Below are positions 58,641 to 64,000 of a stretch of DNA of 64,000 nucleotides, piece by piece (position 1 is the stretch's first letter; every line of letters begins with the position of its first letter). Origin of the DNA: Dimorphilus gyrociliatus (lineage: Eukaryota; Annelida; Polychaeta; Dinophilidae); NCBI GenBank assembly GCA_904063045.1, contig CAJFCJ010000029.1, positions 124,001 to 188,000 of the forward strand, written 5' to 3'. The notes under the pieces are model-generated. The model was not told the origin of the DNA. It was given only the letters and a program-made list of their open reading frames with translations, and did no database searches. A program made the translations under genes and the position numbers.

Positions 58641-61600
58641 AAGAGACCAAAGTTTTTTTGATTGAGTAAATAACGAACAATGATAAAAAAATACAATATA
58701 AAAATCTCATATGTCTTCCCCTTTTCAATTTATTTCTTGAATTGTTTATGAAGTGGGGTAAACTAGAGAGAATTAATAAAAGAGAAAATAAAACACCCTT
58801 TTTCCCATTTTTGCGTGAACTTTCATTAAAATCTCGTGAAAGTCTTTCTAATGTCATATTTAAAAGGGGTAAATTGAATGGCGTAAGAGAGAAAAGGCTA
58901 AATGATGTTGGTTTACTTACACTAATTAAATAATGTATACCCCTTATGTTAAAACCAACATCATAGATTCTAAAGTTTAAGATAAAAATTACTGTTTAAT
59001 TATAGAGTTTAAAACCGATAGTCTTTGTATACAATATCTCTTTGGGAAAGATGAGTCGAATAGAAGAAATAGGAAGATATAATTTGTTTTGTTGTAAAGA
59101 AAAAAGGTGAGGAGTCTTATTGCTTAAATTGTTACTAGAAATCAAAAGCTTGACCCTTTTCTGGCAAATAGTGTCAGCTAGAACGTAAAAAAGAATTCAT
59201 AGAGAATTGATTCATTATAAATTATTGCTAATGGCATTTTCAATATTCTAATTTTAGTAGAGTCAATAATTGAGAAATATGAATAATAATTTCGTATTTA
59301 TTTATACATTTCTATTACGTAGATATAACCTTTCATGAGCTAATTGTAACCTTTATTAAACTCTGTTCATTAGATATATCTAAATGCAATTGTTTTCCTT
59401 ATATTGCTTATGTATATTCTAAATATTTTTTCTATTTATATTTACACTTAAAGGCTGTCTTTGTATGCTTTAATAATAAGTAATGTACTTATTGTATCTT
59501 TTTTTAGATCTTTTGTAATAAAATAGCTAATTATTAGAAATTTCTTTGTACATTTTATATAGATTATATTATAACTATATTGAATTACAATTCTCCCAAT
59601 ATCCATATAGTTTTAACATATCAGCTAAAACATAAAGAATATCTTTGCTGATCTATAATCATATATAAAATATATGTTTAAAAAAGGAAAGTTCAATACG
59701 CTGTATGTACTCAATAAATGAGAAATTAGTTTCTATATACAATATAAGTAATTTACTAAACAATAGCCTTTAACTATCTGCGAAAATAGAAGAAAAAACA
59801 ATTACAAAGAGAAATTAGTTACTATTACAATCCTTTCAAATTATTTTCTTCTCTCGTCTAGTTTCCTCATTTTCAGTTCAGTTAACTTTCCCCCAGACAT
59901 TCTTTGTCTTTTTATTATAGACTATGCTGTATGTTTTTAATTAATTTTGAAAGGTAAATTAAGGAATAGAGTGTAGAAGATATCAAGAGACGTTGAAAAC
60001 TCGTTGTGACGAGAAAGAGGGAGAGAGAGAAAGAGTGAATGGAAAGAACGGAGAGAATACTGCAAGAAAAGATTAATTAATAATATTTCGATTCTCTAAG
60101 CAAGTCTTACAGCGATATAAAATATTATACTCTTTTACTTTTGCGATATTCTAGTAATCTCTTTCTACATTTTAACCTACTATGAGACATATAGATAATC
60201 TTCTGGCTTATCCCTTTTTATCCGTCTTTTTTATTTAATTAGAACAACATCAAATAAATTTGATGAAACAAGTGTATTTATTTCACTGTACATAAAATAT
60301 ACAATAGAACAAGAAAAGGCTTACCTTAGGTATCAACCTAATATTTCACCAAATGAATGCGATTTGTTTACTCTGAATATTTCAATAAAATCCTTCAAAT
60401 CCTTACATTTGAGGCAAATGCCTGATGATAAATGTACGGAAAACATGAAAATAAAGAATATTACATTTATTAAAAAGTAATTATCAGCTGGAAAAAGTGA
60501 AATTTAAAACAACAGTTTATTATACTGTATAGAGATTAATTTTTAATATGTGTTATTGAAATTATTTTAATATTACTTGAATAATATCTATTTTCCTACC
60601 TTTGATTATAAGTTGTCTATTGTACATCTCTGTGTAATGCAGTTTTTAAAAGATTAAAAAGAAATGATGTAGTTTGATGTAGTTTTTATATAAAATTTCT
60701 TGTCTAGTAATAAATAGGAGGAAATTTGCGCAATTGAATATAAAAATAAAGATGTAAAAAGGTTTTTCTAAGAAAACTATTCATTTCGGCTAATCAACTG
60801 AGAAAGGTTGCGCAGTGGAGTAGAATGATGATGAATATCACATTATTCAATTTCATTCATGTTTCAAATGCACCAATTTGTACAAGGATGCCTTTTTTCT
60901 TCTCTATAAAGGAAATCAAGTAAATTGTTACACAAATTCAGGGAAATCTACTATCCGATAAGATTTTTCTTTTCATTTCGCGTCTTTAACACGAGAGGTC
61001 AAGGCAGCTGACATTTTATCCTTAAACGTTGAAGCATTAAGTAAAAAAAAAAAGGGAAAGAATTGTAGCGCAATAATCAAACGCTTTTGCTTGGGTTTAA
61101 AGGGAAAAAAATGATTCCTAGTCTGGAATAAATCGTGGATAAAAGTGGATTAAAAGCATCTTTATCTAAGCTAAGTTATATATACAGTATATGTATGTAT
61201 GAGATATTTGAAAAGAATTCATCTCTAATTATTCCTTGTTCATTTTTCAAACGTGTGGGAGGTATCAAATACAGTATATATGTCCATTTAGAAATACTGT
61301 TTATTCTACACTTTCTATATATATGTATATATATATATATTTAGACAGTTTTACCGTTAATACTCATGTATATCTGTTGATATAAATGCTTTTAGCAAAA
61401 TTTACAATTAATTTAACTTTGGTCTACTGCGGTAGGATTGAAAAAGAAAAAAAATGTACTCTATAAAGGTGGCGCTATTGTCCATCCTCCAGATGTCTAC
61501 AGGTTTCCCAAAATTCTTTTAGCTTATGCATGGACAATTTTGATTATACCTAAATTCCAGGCTAACGAATAACATAGATTTAAAGTACTTTCAAGTTTAT

Positions 61601-62353
61601 ATAGGAAAGATTAAATGTATACAATTACTACACATTTTGTCAATTTACAGGCAACTTGTTAAAGTTTTTTCAAATCATTTTAATGATTTAAATGATAAAA
61701 ACGTAGGAAAAACTTTTCTTTATAACTAGCAAATGCGTGAAATTCTTTCAAGTTTTTTATCAAAATAATTGAAGAATACCTACTTTATAGTACAGAAAAC
61801 GAAAATAGATCTTTTTCCAACTGTATGCAGTATATATTATTTTGATGGTAAAATCGAAAGCAATAAAATCACACAAAGTATATATAAAACGAATTAGTTT
61901 ACAGACGGGAGATGGTTCTCTAAATTGTATTTTAAAAAAAAAGCGTCTCTTTTATCGGATATAAAAGTAAAAGTTGTTTGTATAGAAATAATTAATTGTT
62001 TTAAAATTGGCTTTGAAAAACAAAAACATCGTCTAAGTTTAGTAATAGAAAGCTCTAAATGATCTCTCTTCCGCTAAAAAAAGAAGTCAACATCATATTT
62101 TTGACCCTAAATGAAGACATAGACAGATAATCTGATCTGATAAGTTACTATTTGCCTGAAAAATTCGGTAGAAATCTCTTATCCTTATGAAAAAAGATGA
62201 TGGAAATTACTACTTTTTGTCGACTATTTTTATATTCTCCTCCTAAAATTCTATGGAAAATGAATAAACTTGATATAATACTTAATAAATAAACGATAAA
62301 AGAGATTTTTGATAGAATAAGTATTCATCCTGTCCCAAATCTATCTGTCGATG

Positions 62354-62377
62354 TCTCTCTCTCTCTCTCTCTCTCTA
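62354..62377. repeat. (CT)n microsatellite
   Basis: About 12 CT units. Confidence 0.85.
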
Positions 62378-63965
62378 TCTGTCCCTTCTTCTCACGACCT
62401 CTATCTTTTTTTCTAGCTTGGAAAATAGAAGAAAAAAGGACAGAGAATAAGTTTAGTAGAATATCTTGAATGTTTCTTACAGATAAAAAGGAACATTTCC
62501 AGTAGGATTTGCCGAGTTCTTAGATTATAGGAGACGGATGACACGCAGCGACGCTATGTTTTCTTTAAGTAAAATAAGAGAAAACAGGGATTTATATCCT
62601 TAATACTCTTACAACAAAAATATTACATTCCTTTAGTCAGATAAAAGGGATATTTTTTCTAATACAGAATTGAAACTTCAATTAAGACTTTAAAACTTAT
62701 AAATTACCTTTCCATTTCCCTTATTTAATTTGCATAGAAGATATAAATTACAGTTTAATAGAGAATAAACTGACGTGAATACAATTTTAAACAAATTTCT
62801 AATAAAATAAGAATAATAAGTTTCTGTGAAAAATTAGGCTTTTTATTTTATAGAATTCGTGAGAAAATGATGAAAAGCAGGTGTCGCTTTTTCCATTGAA
62901 AAAGCCTGGAGAGGTGAGGGGGAAAAATGACTTCTTATCTTTATTCATACTTTTAAATGGCCTCTCTATTTTCAATAAATATCAATTGAATGCATTAAAA
63001 GTCGTTGAAAGGGATATTGTATTAAAGAACTTTGACCTAAGGCTCAAACACTTTTACTCTTAAGCTATCTTTTGTAGTTTCAAATTACTTCCAATTTCGA
63101 TTCCCTGAAGAATTATAAGGTCATGTTGAAATCCCGCTCTTCTTTTATATTCAATAAAACATTGTGGACGAACAATATTTTACGAACGCGGACAATTTGT
63201 CAGAAGATTATTTTTATCTATTCATTATTATTCCCATTCTCATTTTTATTATTTCTCCTAAGTTTGTATCGCTAGGCGTTACAAACTGTTGATTGATAGA
63301 GCGGAAATTGTTTGTACGTAACGCATACTCTGCTTCTATCTGTTATCCTGATAAGTTAGGCAATTTTCAGAGACTGCTAACAAAAATAGAAAACCACGAT
63401 AGATGTCGTATACAAGGTTAAAGCTATATATCACTAGACGGCGTAAGTAAACGCCATGATCTTCCCTTTAATTTTAGTTAGGTCATGAATTACGGTCTAT
63501 CTCAATTATTTCTTAATAAAAACATATATCCAGAACGATGAATGCATACAATTCTCTTTTAATTTTCTTTGACCTTGAAAATCTTCCAGTATTGACAGAT
63601 TGAAAAAAACTGGAAAGATTTAATAAGTGAAAAATTCTGTATAAAGCTGTAGATGTAGGCAATTTTGTAACAGGAAAGAATAAAAAAACAAAATGAATGG
63701 TTATTAATTAAAAGAATGCTCAAGTGTAACAATCTAAAAATATTAAACATATAAAATATATCAATATATCTTTGGTATATATATATATATATCAGTATAT
63801 ATACAGTATATATATTACGCAGATTATGTATACAACGTATAAAAAGTCGCTATATAGTGTAAACAGAGCGTACTATATTCCAAAGTATTCCTTACCAAAA
63901 ATAAAAATATCTCAATTTAAATAATTAATCTATGCGGAAAACTGGAGAAAGTTTGGTATACAAGC

Positions 63966-64000
63966 ATATATACAGTATATATATATATATATATATATAT
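63966..64000. repeat. (AT)n microsatellite at window edge
   Basis: Begins with ATATATACAGTATATAT and continues as pure AT to the end of the window. Confidence 0.85.

Larger units (their letters stand above)
55848..64000. other. Gene desert upstream of SHOX
   Basis: No supported gene in about 8 kb. The left part contains the SHOX promoter and 5' UTR. A CpG-rich patch at 57070-57440 stands out. Repeats: (GA)n at 58584-58640, (CT)n at 62354-62377, and (AT)n with TACAGTA cores near 61181, 61271, 63797, 63970 and at the right edge. Confidence 0.5.

Noticed and set aside
60230-60480. About 86-codon open frame without start codon (contains SPNECDLFTLNIS and RQMPDDKCTEN)
   Set aside because: No acceptor/donor pair or family match; could be a lost exon, but chance cannot be excluded in AT-rich DNA.

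Overview
The window is AT-rich nuclear DNA from an animal. It carries spliced genes with GT-AG introns, many only 55-80 nt long, and recognisable bilaterian genes: UBE2W, an allatostatin-A-type receptor, TMTC1 and SHOX. A protostome neuropeptide receptor together with a SHOX homeobox gene suggests a spiralian, perhaps an annelid with short introns. The species cannot be fixed from the sequence. I saw no transposase, reverse transcriptase, viral gene, rRNA or CRISPR array.

Layout. 1.9-2.4 kb: intronless UBE2W (+). 7.1-8.2 kb: single-exon allatostatin-A/galanin-like receptor (-). 16.0-19.5 kb: four-exon DUF4062-NTPase-TPR protein (+) with an N-myristoylation signal. 24.1-26.0 kb: orphan gene (+) built from tandemly duplicated exon-intron units plus a large 3' exon. 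26.4-34.8 kb: seven identical tRNA-Gly(GCC) genes surrounding a convergent pair of atlastin-like GTPase genes, A (+, 28.1-30.8 kb) and B (-, 31.2-33.6 kb). 36.7-38.1 kb: intronless ER protein ending in HDEL (+). 39.7-48.3 kb: TMTC1 (+), 16 coding exons that join in frame to 849 aa. 52.7-55.8 kb: SHOX (-), four coding exons, 248 aa. 55.9-64 kb: gene-poor DNA upstream of SHOX. The rest is non-coding and rich in (AT)n, (CT)n and (GT)n tracts.

The accessory-looking part is 24-35 kb. The atlastin-like paralogues share intron positions and two exon lengths exactly but have diverged in mechanism-relevant parts. B keeps the Arg-Asp motif of the atlastin G domain and a glycine-rich membrane hairpin. 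A has His-Asp at that motif and no hairpin. Next to them the orphan gene has three homologous ~62-nt introns and an exon that looks like an alternative terminal exon. This is the best candidate for something undescribed. Several genes point to the endoplasmic reticulum (TMTC1, the HDEL protein, the atlastin-like pair), but they are not an operon and the proximity may be chance.
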